A DNA stretch of 8,585 nt, from NCBI GenBank assembly GCA_023262245.1, contig JALRDC010000003.1, positions 1-8,585 on the forward strand, read 5' to 3'. The position numbers and the translations under genes are program-made. This DNA is from Flavobacteriaceae bacterium (lineage in GTDB: Bacteria > Bacteroidota > Bacteroidia > Flavobacteriales > Flavobacteriaceae). Positions 1 to 5,962 of the stretch are shown one piece after another. The number at the start of each line of letters is the position of its first letter. Position 1 is the stretch's first letter. Under the pieces are notes generated by a model. The model saw nothing but the letters and a program-made list of their open reading frames with translations, was not told the origin of the DNA and did no database searches.

Positions 1-81
1 TTAATGCTTTTGGGAAGTTTAAGCACCGCTTGGGCAACTAAAGGATTGACTAAAAAAATGAGGGCTTATACAACCTCTTGA
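1..81 (+). CDS. C-terminal fragment of an unidentified, possibly membrane, protein (partial)
   Basis: Frame 1 of the plus strand is open from the first base to a TGA at 79-81 and encodes 26 residues, beginning LMLLGSLSTAWATKGL and ending in a basic tail (TKKMRAYTTS). A hydrophobic stretch followed by lysine and arginine looks like the cytoplasmic end of a membrane protein. The other two plus-strand frames are quickly closed, and the minus-strand frame that stays open has no convincing start codon. If real, this gene converges on dusB and the two coding regions overlap by 16 bases (66-81). No start, domain or family can be seen, and 26 open codons can occur by chance, so the call is tentative. 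Confidence 0.35.
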   Translation, partial: LMLLGSLSTAWATKGLTKKMRAYTTS

Positions 82-1058
82 GTACTATAGGCTTCTAAAA
101 CCTCTTCGAATACTTGATACACTTCTTCAGCTTTGTTAGAAGTAACCATTCGTGTTCGGAACGGTTTAAAATTGGTATACCCTTTAAAATAATTCGTATA
201 ATGCCTTCGGGTTTCTAATACCCCTAAAACTTCTCCTTTCCAGTCTACAGACATTTCTAGGTGTCTTCTTGCTGCTTCTACACGCGCTGCCAAAGAAGGA
301 GCTGGTAAATGGGTTCCTTTTTCCATAAAATGCTTTACTTGGTTAAAAAACCAAGGATTTCCTATGCTGGCTCTTCCAATCATGGCTCCATCTAATCCAT
401 AAACATCGCGCATTTCTACGGCCCGTTCTGGTGTGTTGACGTCTCCATTTCCAAAAACGGGAATGTGCATTCTCGGATTGTTTTTTACTTCGGCTATTGG
501 TCGCCAATCGGCATCCCCTTTGTACATCTGTGCGCGGGTTCTTCCATGTATGGAAATAGCTGCACAGCCCACATCTTGAAGGCGTTCTGCTACTTCAATA
601 ATTTTGATTGAATCGTGATCCCACCCCAAACGCGTCTTTACCGTTACAGGAAGCTGGGTATGTTTTACCATGGCTTCTGTAAGTTTAACCATCATAGGTA
701 TATCCTTTAATATCCCAGCGCCTGCTCCTTTACAAACTACTTTTTTAACCGGACAACCAAAATTAATATCGATAATGTCTGGCTTGGTCGCCTCAACGAT
801 CTCTACCGAACGTAACATTGAATCCAAATTGGCTCCAAAAATTTGAATGCCTACAGGACGCTCTTTTTCATAAATATCTAACTTCTGGACACTTTTTGCG
901 GCATCTCGAATTAATCCTTCGCTCGAAATAAACTCCGTGAAAACTACGTCTGCTCCCCCTTCTTTGCATAGCGCTCGAAAAGGAGGGTCACTCACATCTT
1001 CCATGGGAGCAAGCAAAAGCGGAAAGTCTCCTAGTTCAATATCACCTATCTTAACCAT
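66..1058 (-). CDS. dusB: tRNA-dihydrouridine synthase DusB
   Basis: This FMN-dependent enzyme reduces uridine to 5,6-dihydrouridine in the D-loop of tRNA using NADPH, in the cytoplasm. The 330-residue protein has the usual family length and all the landmarks of the Dus TIM barrel: LAPMEDVSD (16-24), DINFGCPVKKV (97-107) with the likely catalytic Cys102, VKTRLGW (140-146), SIHGRTR (169-175), the FMN-phosphate region FGNGDV (202-207) and GRASIGNPWFF (228-238). The C-terminal helical domain is complete. The ATG start at 1058-1056 places the conserved IGDIELGDFPLLLAPM at the N-terminus as expected, and no Shine-Dalgarno is present. The gene lies 40 bases after the M48 peptidase gene on the same strand and is probably the last gene of that operon. 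Within the family, the APMEDVSD and GRASIGNPW motifs favour DusB over DusA or DusC. The exact tRNA position modified cannot be read from sequence. Confidence 0.95.
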   Translation of the reverse strand: MVKIGDIELGDFPLLLAPMEDVSDPPFRALCKEGGADVVFTEFISSEGLIRDAAKSVQKLDIYEKERPVGIQIFGANLDSMLRSVEIVEATKPDIIDINFGCPVKKVVCKGAGAGILKDIPMMVKLTEAMVKHTQLPVTVKTRLGWDHDSIKIIEVAERLQDVGCAAISIHGRTRAQMYKGDADWRPIAEVKNNPRMHIPVFGNGDVNTPERAVEMRDVYGLDGAMIGRASIGNPWFFNQVKHFMEKGTHLPAPSLAARVEAARRHLEMSVDWKGEVLGVLETRRHYTNYFKGYTNFKPFRTRMVTSNKAEEVYQVFEEVLEAYSTQEVV

Positions 1059-1098
1059 TGATTTCGCATTTTGAGCAAAAATACTGAAAAGAGAGTGC

Positions 1099-1920
1099 TT
1101 ATTTTGCTTCTCTTACAACTTCTTCCCAATTCAGCTCAAATCTTTGGCTTTCAAAAGCATCTCTTGTCTTATGATTTAGGGCTCGCTTAATTCGAGCATT
1201 ATTATGGGGGTGTGTCATTAAAAACTCCATTTTCTCGTCATAACCCAAATTTTCGCGGTTTAATTTTCTAAAAAAAGAAGCCATTGCAGTTGGAGAAATC
1301 TTCGCTTCTTCTAGTAGATTTAATGCAAATTGATCCGCCTCTTTTTCATAGGATCTGTCAAAAGCTTTTGATGCCGTGGTACGAAAAAGATCGGTTAATA
1401 AAAAGGGATCCCCTCCAGAAATTATCGTGAAAAGCAAACTGATTCCAAACTCTTTTATAAGTTTGGAAACTACATGTCTATGCTCTACATGCCCTATTTC
1501 ATGAGCCAAAACTGCTGCAAGTTGCTCCGGTGAATCACAAAAAGAAAGGAGCCCTTTATTAATGTATATTTTCCCCCCAGGGAGGGTAAATGCATTAATC
1601 TCAGGACTATCTATTACTTTAATTTCATAATCGTATTCCGATTGCTCAATTTTTTTCTCCAGCCGAGTAAGGATTACCCATAAAGCGGAATCAATTACTT
1701 TTATTTTTACCTCTTGATGGTGTTCAAACAAAATTTCCTCAATCTTTTCTCCTAATAAAATCTCTTGCTCTATGGAAAGTAGCGCACTTTTATTGTCCTG
1801 ATAAAACCAATGATTTCTTTGTTTCTCTGGAAGGAATTTTATCCCAACAAAAAAGAGAAAAAAGATTCCTCCAAAAAGAAGAACCATTTTTAAAAAATCC
1901 CAAAGTAGTTTCTTAACCAT
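1099..1920 (-). CDS. Membrane-anchored M48 family zinc metallopeptidase
   Basis: This is a zinc-dependent endopeptidase of the M48 (Ste24/HtpX/LoiP/BepA) superfamily. Numbered from a TTG one codon upstream (1923-1921), a positively charged N-terminus (MMVKK) is followed by one transmembrane helix at about 12-30, so the catalytic domain should face the periplasm. The zinc-binding HEIGH lies at 141-145 (ligands His141 and His145, catalytic Glu142). The third ligand is probably Glu193 in EKEADQFA, matching the ExxAD pattern. The segment INAFTLPGGKIYINKGLL (109-126) is the typical M48 beta-strand edge before the active site. I place the start at the ATG at 1920-1918 (273 residues) because it forms a TGATG junction with the stop of the preceding gene. 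The TTG would give 274 residues. Architecture resembles periplasmic LoiP/BepA-type proteases that handle damaged envelope proteins, but there is no lipobox and no TPR domain. Substrate is unknown. It is cotranscribed with two membrane proteins upstream and dusB downstream. Confidence 0.88.
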   Translation of the reverse strand: MVKKLLWDFLKMVLLFGGIFFLFFVGIKFLPEKQRNHWFYQDNKSALLSIEQEILLGEKIEEILFEHHQEVKIKVIDSALWVILTRLEKKIEQSEYDYEIKVIDSPEINAFTLPGGKIYINKGLLSFCDSPEQLAAVLAHEIGHVEHRHVVSKLIKEFGISLLFTIISGGDPFLLTDLFRTTASKAFDRSYEKEADQFALNLLEEAKISPTAMASFFRKLNRENLGYDEKMEFLMTHPHNNARIKRALNHKTRDAFESQRFELNWEEVVREAK

Positions 1921-2432
1921 CAAAATGGAGGAGTGTTTGTCATAGAATTGTTAAGCAGTGTCTTTTCATTTTCATATCCCAATAGGTTTTCCTTTCGGTA
2001 CACGCGACTGTATGCATAGGGGCCAAAAAATAAAAAGTAAAAAAAGATTCCTTTTCGCGCTTTTAAGGCTGCTATAAGACTATAAATAATGTACAGTACG
2101 TTCGCAACTATTGCAAAAAACAAATAGGCGTAATAATAATTATTAATCTGATAATTGTGAAAAACATAAATCTGTAACAGCCAAAATAAAAGACCCCAAT
2201 TCAATAAGGTTGTTGGAAATTGTGAAAGCAACGATTGCAAACAGTGAAAATGGATAAACCTGCTTTTTTTTCGATTTATAAAATAATAAATAACCGCAGC
2301 AATAAGGTTGATAATGGGTAATGGAAGACTTGAGGCCAAGGCAGCAAACATCATAAAATATGCGCCCATGGCGTCTTCTTTCTCTCTTTCGCTTAATTCT
2401 TCTGGCTGGGGAATTTCTATATAGGCTCTCAT
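1920..2432 (-). CDS. DUF4870-like integral membrane protein
   Basis: The function is unknown. The 170-residue protein starts with an acidic, charged segment (about 1-20) and has roughly four hydrophobic segments, at about 22-50, 73-91, 100-123 and 128-142. It ends in a short polar tail rich in Asn and Thr. The stretch LPLPIINLIAAVIYYFINRKKSRFIHFHCLQS (36-67), with a helix, a basic loop and then H-x2-QS, resembles the core of DUF4870 (small bacterial membrane proteins with a conserved 'F-x-H-x-x-Q' after the first helix). This is a motif-level match only. Its ATG (2432-2430) overlaps the stop of the upstream gene as ATGA, and its TGA (1922-1920) overlaps the ATG of the M48 peptidase as TGATG. 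Such close packing implies translational coupling and similar stoichiometry, and a partner or adaptor role for the protease is a reasonable inference. Confidence 0.72.
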   Translation of the reverse strand: MRAYIEIPQPEELSEREKEDAMGAYFMMFAALASSLPLPIINLIAAVIYYFINRKKSRFIHFHCLQSLLSQFPTTLLNWGLLFWLLQIYVFHNYQINNYYYAYLFFAIVANVLYIIYSLIAALKARKGIFFYFLFFGPYAYSRVYRKENLLGYENEKTLLNNSMTNTPPF

Positions 2433-3013
2433 TCTCTTCCGTGAAAAGGGGGATATTCATCTGTCATATTGCTCAAATACAGGTTTACTCGGTACTGCCA
2501 TCTAAGGGTTCCTACCAAAAAAATGTGCCAGCTGGCAGGAAATTTTCCAGTAAACAAAACCGCCCAAAAAGAAAGAAATGATAAAATAAACCCCCACAAA
2601 ATTCTGAAATATAGAATAAAAAAATGCGGCAGTATAACATAAAAAACACCGAAGAACAAGCGCACTAAAGTCAAGCCTCTGCTTACTTTTTCAGGATACG
2701 GAACTTCTAAACTCGTATGTTCGTCTGAGGCCTTCAATCCAAAAGCAGGGTAATCATCTGAAAGGTTAAATATTCTTGCATTTAAACGCAATTGCCATCG
2801 TAACAATTGTCCCTGATATTCGAACATACTTTCAGGATAGCGTCCAGTAAAAAGAATAACCCAAAATGCTATAAAGTGAAGAATGTTCCCCCACATCCCT
2901 AAAAAGAAAAGGATAAAAACATGCGGTAGCACTATATAAATCGCTCCAAAAATAGAACGCAATAATAATTCTATTCGAGAATAGTATTGTTGGTGAGTAA
3001 TGGTTAATTTCAT
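2429..3013 (-). CDS. Membrane protein with two tandem DUF4389-type repeats
   Basis: The molecular function is unknown. The 194-residue protein consists of two copies of one unit, residues 13-91 and 112-190. Each has two hydrophobic segments joined by a short loop, then an FTG(R/K)(Y/F)P motif (55-60 and 154-159), then RWQ-x-R-x-N (72-78 and 171-177), and ends with D(D/E)YP-x-F (86-91 and 185-190). The combination 'lFTG..P ... RW..RV ... D.YPPF' is the signature I associate with DUF4389. The protein probably has four transmembrane segments, with the RW...YPPF tails on the same side of the membrane. It is the first gene of the minus-strand operon and faces lepA across 127 bases. The ATG at 3013-3011 has no Shine-Dalgarno. 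Its TGA (2431-2429) overlaps the next gene's ATG. The family assignment rests on motif recall without a profile search. Confidence 0.78.
   Translation of the reverse strand: MKLTITHQQYYSRIELLLRSIFGAIYIVLPHVFILFFLGMWGNILHFIAFWVILFTGRYPESMFEYQGQLLRWQLRLNARIFNLSDDYPAFGLKASDEHTSLEVPYPEKVSRGLTLVRLFFGVFYVILPHFFILYFRILWGFILSFLSFWAVLFTGKFPASWHIFLVGTLRWQYRVNLYLSNMTDEYPPFHGRE
2444..2977 (-). repeat. Protein-level internal duplication in the DUF4389 gene (period 297 bases)
   Basis: The two coding repeats are at 2741-2977 (residues 13-91) and 2444-2680 (residues 112-190). They align without gaps at a constant offset of 99 residues. I count 37 identities over 79 aligned positions, including LPH, WG, FW, LFTG, LRWQ and D-x-YP-x-F. 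The DNA copies have diverged, so this is an old gene-internal duplication and not a recent tandem repeat. Confidence 0.85.
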
Positions 3014-3098
3014 AGTAAGTAGGTTTGCGTAAGATTGATTTTAAAATTACAAAAAAATATAGGACTTTAAAAGTGACTTAAAATAAAGAATCCCTTTT

Positions 3099-3118
3099 GA
3101 CAAACTCGTATATTTGTC
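3099..3118. promoter_or_regulatory. Inverted repeat GACAAA-N8-TTTGTC, possible operator
   Basis: GACAAA at 3099-3104 and its exact reverse complement TTTGTC at 3113-3118 are separated by eight bases. The right arm overlaps the candidate -7 box of lepA, so a dimeric regulator bound here would compete with RNA polymerase. Six-base arms in an AT-rich gap can arise by chance. Confidence 0.25.
3109..3116 (+). promoter_or_regulatory. Candidate -7 element (TATATTTG) of the lepA promoter
   Basis: TATATTTG fits the Bacteroidota -7 consensus TAnnTTTG exactly and would place the transcription start only a few bases before 3124, giving lepA a very short leader. A matching TTTG -33 box at the usual spacing of about 20 bases is absent; the nearest TTTTG (3095-3099) is too close. 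The call therefore rests on one element. Confidence 0.38.
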
Positions 3119-3123
3119 TCGCT

Positions 3124-3144
3124 ATGATTGACGGAGTCGTATGA
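3124..3144 (+). other. Possible six-codon leader ORF (MIDGVV) overlapping the lepA start
   Basis: An ATG at 3124-3126 opens a six-codon frame ending in TGA at 3142-3144. The TGA overlaps the lepA ATG (3141-3143) as ATGA, the same junction used between genes elsewhere in this window. The GGAG at 3133-3136 lies within it. It could serve for translational coupling, or it could be accidental. Confidence 0.2.
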
Positions 3145-4937
3145 AAAAAATCAGGAACTTTTGCATAATTGCCCACATTGACCACGGAAAAAGTACTTTG
3201 GCAGACCGCCTATTGGACTTCACAGGAACCGTAAGCGAGCGCGAAAAAAAAGATCAGCTTTTAGACAATATGGACTTGGAGCGCGAACGGGGTATTACCA
3301 TCAAGTCACATGCTATCCAAATGGATTACACTCACAACGGCGAAACCTATGTGCTCAACTTAATTGACACCCCAGGCCATGTTGATTTTTCATACGAAGT
3401 GTCTCGTTCTATCGCTGCTTGTGAAGGCGCTTTACTCATCGTAGATGCGGCTCAAAGTATTCAAGCTCAGACCATTTCTAACCTCTACCTCGCTTTAGAA
3501 AACGATTTAGAAATCATCCCTGTATTAAATAAAATTGATTTGCCTTCTGCAAATCCGGAAGAAGTCACAGATGATATTGTAGATCTTTTGGGTTGCAAGC
3601 CCGAAGAAGTAATCCCAGCTTCGGCAAAAACGGGTTTGGGGATTCAAGAAATTCTGACCGCTATAATTGACCGAATCCCTGCTCCTAAAGGCAGTCCCGA
3701 CGATCCCCTCCAGGCACTTATTTTTGACTCCGTTTACAATCCTTTTAGAGGAGTCGAAACCTATTTTAGAGTCATCAACGGGTCCATTAAAAAAGGACAA
3801 AAAATCCAATTTATTGCCACCCAAAAAATTTACTCCGCTGACGAGATTGGCACCCTAAAACTCAATCAAGAACCTAAAAAAGAAATTTTTGCAGGTGATG
3901 TGGGCTATCTCATTACTGGAATTAAAGAAGCAAAAGAAGTTAAGGTTGGAGATACTATTACCAGTCCTGAAAATCCTACACAGCAAGCTGTAGAAGGATT
4001 TGAAGAAGTTAAACCCATGGTTTTTGCGGGAATTTATCCTGTAGACACAGAAGATTATGAGGAGTTAAGAGCCTCTATGGAAAAACTTCAATTAAATGAC
4101 GCCTCTCTTGTGTTTTTCCCTGAAAGTTCTGCCGCTTTAGGCTTTGGTTTTCGCTGTGGGTTTTTAGGAATGCTACACCTTGAAATCATTCAGGAGCGTT
4201 TGGAACGTGAATTTAATATGACAGTAATCACTACCGTTCCCAACGTTTCCTATCAGGCCTTTACTAAAAAAAATCCCGATGAAGTTCTATGGGTTAACAA
4301 TCCCTCGGACCTCCCAGATCCCTCTGCCTTAGACCGAGTGGAAGAGCCCTATATAAAGGCATCGATCATTACCAAATCAGAATTTGTGGGGAACGTCATG
4401 TCTTTGTGTATAGAAAAACGTGGACAAATTACCAACCAAACTTACCTGACAACTGAACGAGTAGAATTAAATTTTGATATGCCTTTAGCTGAAATTGTTT
4501 TTGATTTTTATGACCGATTAAAAACTGTTTCTAAAGGCTATGCCTCTTTTGATTACAGCCCTATTGGAATGCGCTCCTCTAAATTAGTAAAAGTTGACAT
4601 CCTTCTAAATGCCAATCCTGTTGACGCTCTTTCAGCATTAATTCACGCAGATAATGCCTACACCATTGGAAAAAAAATGTGTGAAAAACTACGAGAACTC
4701 ATCCCCCGACAACAATTTGATATTCCCATCCAAGCGGCTATAGGTGCAAAAATCATTTCTAGAGAAACGATTAAAGCACTTCGTAAAGATGTAACTGCCA
4801 AATGTTATGGAGGAGACATTTCAAGAAAACGCAAACTCTTAGAAAAACAGAAAAAAGGGAAAAAGAAAATGCGCCAAGTGGGAAATGTAGAAATCCCCCA
4901 ACAAGCTTTTATGGCCGTACTTAAACTCAACGATTAA
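3141..4937 (+). CDS. lepA: Elongation factor 4 (LepA), ribosome-associated GTPase
   Basis: LepA/EF4 is a translational GTPase that binds the ribosome and has been linked to back-translocation, recovery of stalled ribosomes and 30S biogenesis. The 598-residue protein is full length. GTPase motifs are G1 AHIDHGKST (11-19), G2 RGIT (50-53), G3 DTPGH (76-80), G4 NKID (130-133) and G5 SAK (161-163). The EF-G-like domains II, III and V follow. The LepA-specific C-terminal domain is recognised by KCYGGDISRKRKLL and the lysine-rich stretch before MRQVGNVEIPQQAFMAVL near the end. It lacks EF-G domain IV, as LepA should. The start MKKIRNFCIIAHIDHGKST is the standard LepA N-terminus. GGAG at 3133-3136 is Shine-Dalgarno-like but only four bases from the ATG. 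The gene is transcribed divergently from the protease operon, and a new promoter follows it, so it is probably monocistronic. Confidence 0.98.
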   Translation: MKKIRNFCIIAHIDHGKSTLADRLLDFTGTVSEREKKDQLLDNMDLERERGITIKSHAIQMDYTHNGETYVLNLIDTPGHVDFSYEVSRSIAACEGALLIVDAAQSIQAQTISNLYLALENDLEIIPVLNKIDLPSANPEEVTDDIVDLLGCKPEEVIPASAKTGLGIQEILTAIIDRIPAPKGSPDDPLQALIFDSVYNPFRGVETYFRVINGSIKKGQKIQFIATQKIYSADEIGTLKLNQEPKKEIFAGDVGYLITGIKEAKEVKVGDTITSPENPTQQAVEGFEEVKPMVFAGIYPVDTEDYEELRASMEKLQLNDASLVFFPESSAALGFGFRCGFLGMLHLEIIQERLEREFNMTVITTVPNVSYQAFTKKNPDEVLWVNNPSDLPDPSALDRVEEPYIKASIITKSEFVGNVMSLCIEKRGQITNQTYLTTERVELNFDMPLAEIVFDFYDRLKTVSKGYASFDYSPIGMRSSKLVKVDILLNANPVDALSALIHADNAYTIGKKMCEKLRELIPRQQFDIPIQAAIGAKIISRETIKALRKDVTAKCYGGDISRKRKLLEKQKKGKKKMRQVGNVEIPQQAFMAVLKLND

Positions 4938-4975
4938 TCACTTTCAAAAACTGAAATGTTAAAATCTTATTTTAA

Positions 4976-5007
4976 TTTGGTTTATATTATAAACTGGTTT
5001 ATGTTTG
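4976..5007 (+). promoter_or_regulatory. Bacteroidota-type promoter (TTTG-N20-TATGTTTG)
   Basis: TTTG at 4976-4979 and TATGTTTG at 5000-5007 match the -33 (TTTG) and -7 (TAnnTTTG) elements of the Bacteroidota housekeeping promoter, with an ideal 20-base spacer. Transcription should start near 5012-5015, leaving about 15-20 bases before the ATG at 5031. It is the clearest promoter in the window and drives the membrane protein and winged-helix regulator pair. Confidence 0.62.
4980..4994. promoter_or_regulatory. 15-base perfect palindrome in the promoter spacer, candidate operator
   Basis: GTTTATATTATAAAC reads as GTTTATA, a central T, then TATAAAC, with every arm base paired. It lies between the -33 and -7 elements, starting directly after the -33 box, so a bound protein would block RNA polymerase. 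A second GGTTTAT half (4996-5002) repeats the first (4979-4985) with a 17-base offset, and an imperfect inverse (ATAAAACC) follows at 5009-5016. The likely binder is the winged-helix protein encoded in the same transcript; this is inference. Confidence 0.45.
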
Positions 5008-5030
5008 TATAAAACCTAAATCTTTTACTC

Positions 5031-5615
5031 ATGAAAAAAACACCATTATCTCCAGAACAACAACTAGAACTTATCGAAAAAACGATATACAAGGCCAAAG
5101 AAAATCTAAGTAATTACAGTTTTGATTTTGTTTTTTGGGGCTGGCTTATCTTTCTTACGGCTAGTTTAAATTTTATTGGTTTAAAATTTACTCCCTTTGA
5201 AGAATACAGTTATTTAATTTGGGCGGTCACTCCTTTATTAGGAGGTTTATATACTGCAAATTATCACACAAAAAGAGCGAGAAAAAAAACAACCGTAACC
5301 CATCTCGAATTTTTTTTAGGAAAACTATGGATTGTACTAGGATCTGTTATGATATTGTCTGGTTTCTTTTCCTTTTTTATCGAACTAAAACCGCTGTTAT
5401 TGATTCCCCTCATCGCAGGTATTGGCGCCCTAGTTTCAGGTTTCGTTTTGCGATTTCGTTTACTCGTTCTAGGGGGCTTACTCCTTTTTATAAATCCTCT
5501 CTTATCGCAATTGCTGCCTCCTGATTGGAACATGCTTCTTTATGGAGTCGTTGTCTTTATGGCTTTTGCAGTCCCAGGATATGTTTTAAAAAATAATTTT
5601 AATGAAGCCTCTTGA
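5031..5615 (+). CDS. Six-helix membrane protein of unknown function paired with an HTH regulator
   Basis: I do not recognise a named family. The 194-residue protein opens with an amphipathic, charged segment (LSPEQQLELIEKTIYKAKENL, about 6-26). About six hydrophobic helices follow, at roughly 32-50, 60-75, 95-117, 121-140, 143-163 and 166-186. The strongly basic loop HTKRARKK (79-86) suggests a cytoplasmic side between helices 2 and 3. No catalytic motif, nucleotide-binding site or cysteine/histidine cluster is visible. The N-terminal 'ELIEKTI-x-x-AK-N ... F-x-WGW' pattern resembles small membrane proteins that, as I recall, sit beside winged-helix regulators in many Bacteroidota. Its 3' end overlaps the regulator gene by 14 bases, so the two are cotranslated. 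The promoter at 4976-5007 sits just upstream. Possible roles are a membrane sensor or anti-regulator for its partner, or a regulated stress protein; sequence does not decide. Confidence 0.85.
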   Translation: MKKTPLSPEQQLELIEKTIYKAKENLSNYSFDFVFWGWLIFLTASLNFIGLKFTPFEEYSYLIWAVTPLLGGLYTANYHTKRARKKTTVTHLEFFLGKLWIVLGSVMILSGFFSFFIELKPLLLIPLIAGIGALVSGFVLRFRLLVLGGLLLFINPLLSQLLPPDWNMLLYGVVVFMAFAVPGYVLKNNFNEAS

Positions 5616-5883
5616 TCCCTTGTTGAACAATGGTCTTCGTTTGGGAATAATGTCCTTGCTCATTAAACTTGAATCTGCCAGTTTTGTTTACTTAAAAAAA
5701 GAGCTTCACGCCACGCAAGGAAATTTAAGTGTACAATTAGACAAACTAAATCAAATGGGATATCTGAAAATTAAAAAAGGATACAAAGAAAAGTATCCCC
5801 AAACCTTGTGTTCCATTACGCCTCTTGGAATTAATGCATTTAAAGATCATGTACAAAACCTTAAAAATTATTTACACCTATAA
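5602..5883 (+). CDS. Winged-helix transcriptional regulator (HTH_34, MarR/ArsR-like)
   Basis: This 93-residue protein is a single winged-helix DNA-binding domain and should act as a dimeric repressor or activator. It follows the HTH_34 pattern closely: LRLGIMSLL (12-20) as helix 1, FVYLKKEL (28-35) as helix 2, TQGNLSVQLDKLNQMGYL (38-55) as the recognition helix, and the wing KIKKGYKEKYPQTLCSITPLG (56-76) with basic residues. A C-terminal dimerisation helix (about 78-92) ends the protein. There is no ligand or metal site; the one cysteine (Cys70) lies in the wing strand. The ATG at 5602 is inside the end of the membrane protein gene (14-base overlap), so its translation is probably coupled to that gene. 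It likely controls its own operon through the palindrome at 4980-4994. Length and motifs are normal for the family. Confidence 0.9.
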   Translation: MKPLDPLLNNGLRLGIMSLLIKLESASFVYLKKELHATQGNLSVQLDKLNQMGYLKIKKGYKEKYPQTLCSITPLGINAFKDHVQNLKNYLHL

Positions 5884-5948
5884 TAGGGTTTCTTTTTCAC
5901 GAAAAGCACTATAAAAATTAAAGACCTAAAAAATTTATATCTTTAGTT

Positions 5949-5960
5949 TAAAGCGCTTTA
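5949..5960. promoter_or_regulatory. 12-base palindrome TAAAGCGCTTTA, LacI-family-like operator
   Basis: The perfect palindrome ends two bases before the esterase ATG. Its core AAAGCGCTTT with a central CG resembles LacI/GalR-family operators such as catabolite-responsive elements (known ideal form TGAAAGCGCTTTCA). A partial -7 box (TATCTTTA, 5938-5945) lies just upstream, so the site would be at or just after the transcription start, a repressing position. No LacI-type gene is in the window. Confidence 0.35.
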
Positions 5961-5962
5961 TT

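Larger units (their letters stand above)
3014..3140. promoter_or_regulatory. Divergent intergenic region between the protease operon and lepA
   Basis: This 127-base AT-rich gap must hold the promoters for both directions. Towards lepA it contains a perfect TAnnTTTG box at 3109-3116. Towards the operon there is only a near match: on the minus strand TATATTTT reads across about 3062-3055, with no well-placed TTTG upstream. An inverted repeat, GACAAA-N8-TTTGTC, lies at 3099-3118. No hairpin-plus-T-tract terminator and no recognisable riboswitch are seen. Confidence 0.55.

Noticed and set aside
1..65. Minus-strand reading after dusB, in the same frame as its stop codon (ALIFLVNPLVAQAVLK...)
   Set aside because: It is hydrophobic and stays open to the edge but has no ATG and no plausible start near the dusB stop. 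The plus-strand reading is more convincing.
3133..3136. GGAG before lepA as a Shine-Dalgarno site
   Set aside because: It lies only four bases from the ATG, closer than usual, and no other gene in the window has a comparable site, as expected for Bacteroidota.
3525..3824. Minus-strand open frame of 99 codons inside lepA
   Set aside because: It lies wholly within the strongly supported lepA gene, and its translation shows no domain. It is a shadow frame, as are the other frames inside recognised genes (2143-2460, 2360-2581, 3667-3858, 5219-5533, 6142-6483, 7405-7644).
4959..4975. AT-only hairpin TTAAAAT-CTT-ATTTTAA after lepA, as a terminator
   Set aside because: The seven-pair stem has no G-C pair and the following run is only TTTGG, so it is too weak. 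It also runs directly into the -33 box of the next promoter.
5892..5906. CTTTT...AAAAG short stem after the winged-helix gene, as a terminator
   Set aside because: It has only five pairs, four of them A-T, and is not followed by a T-tract.
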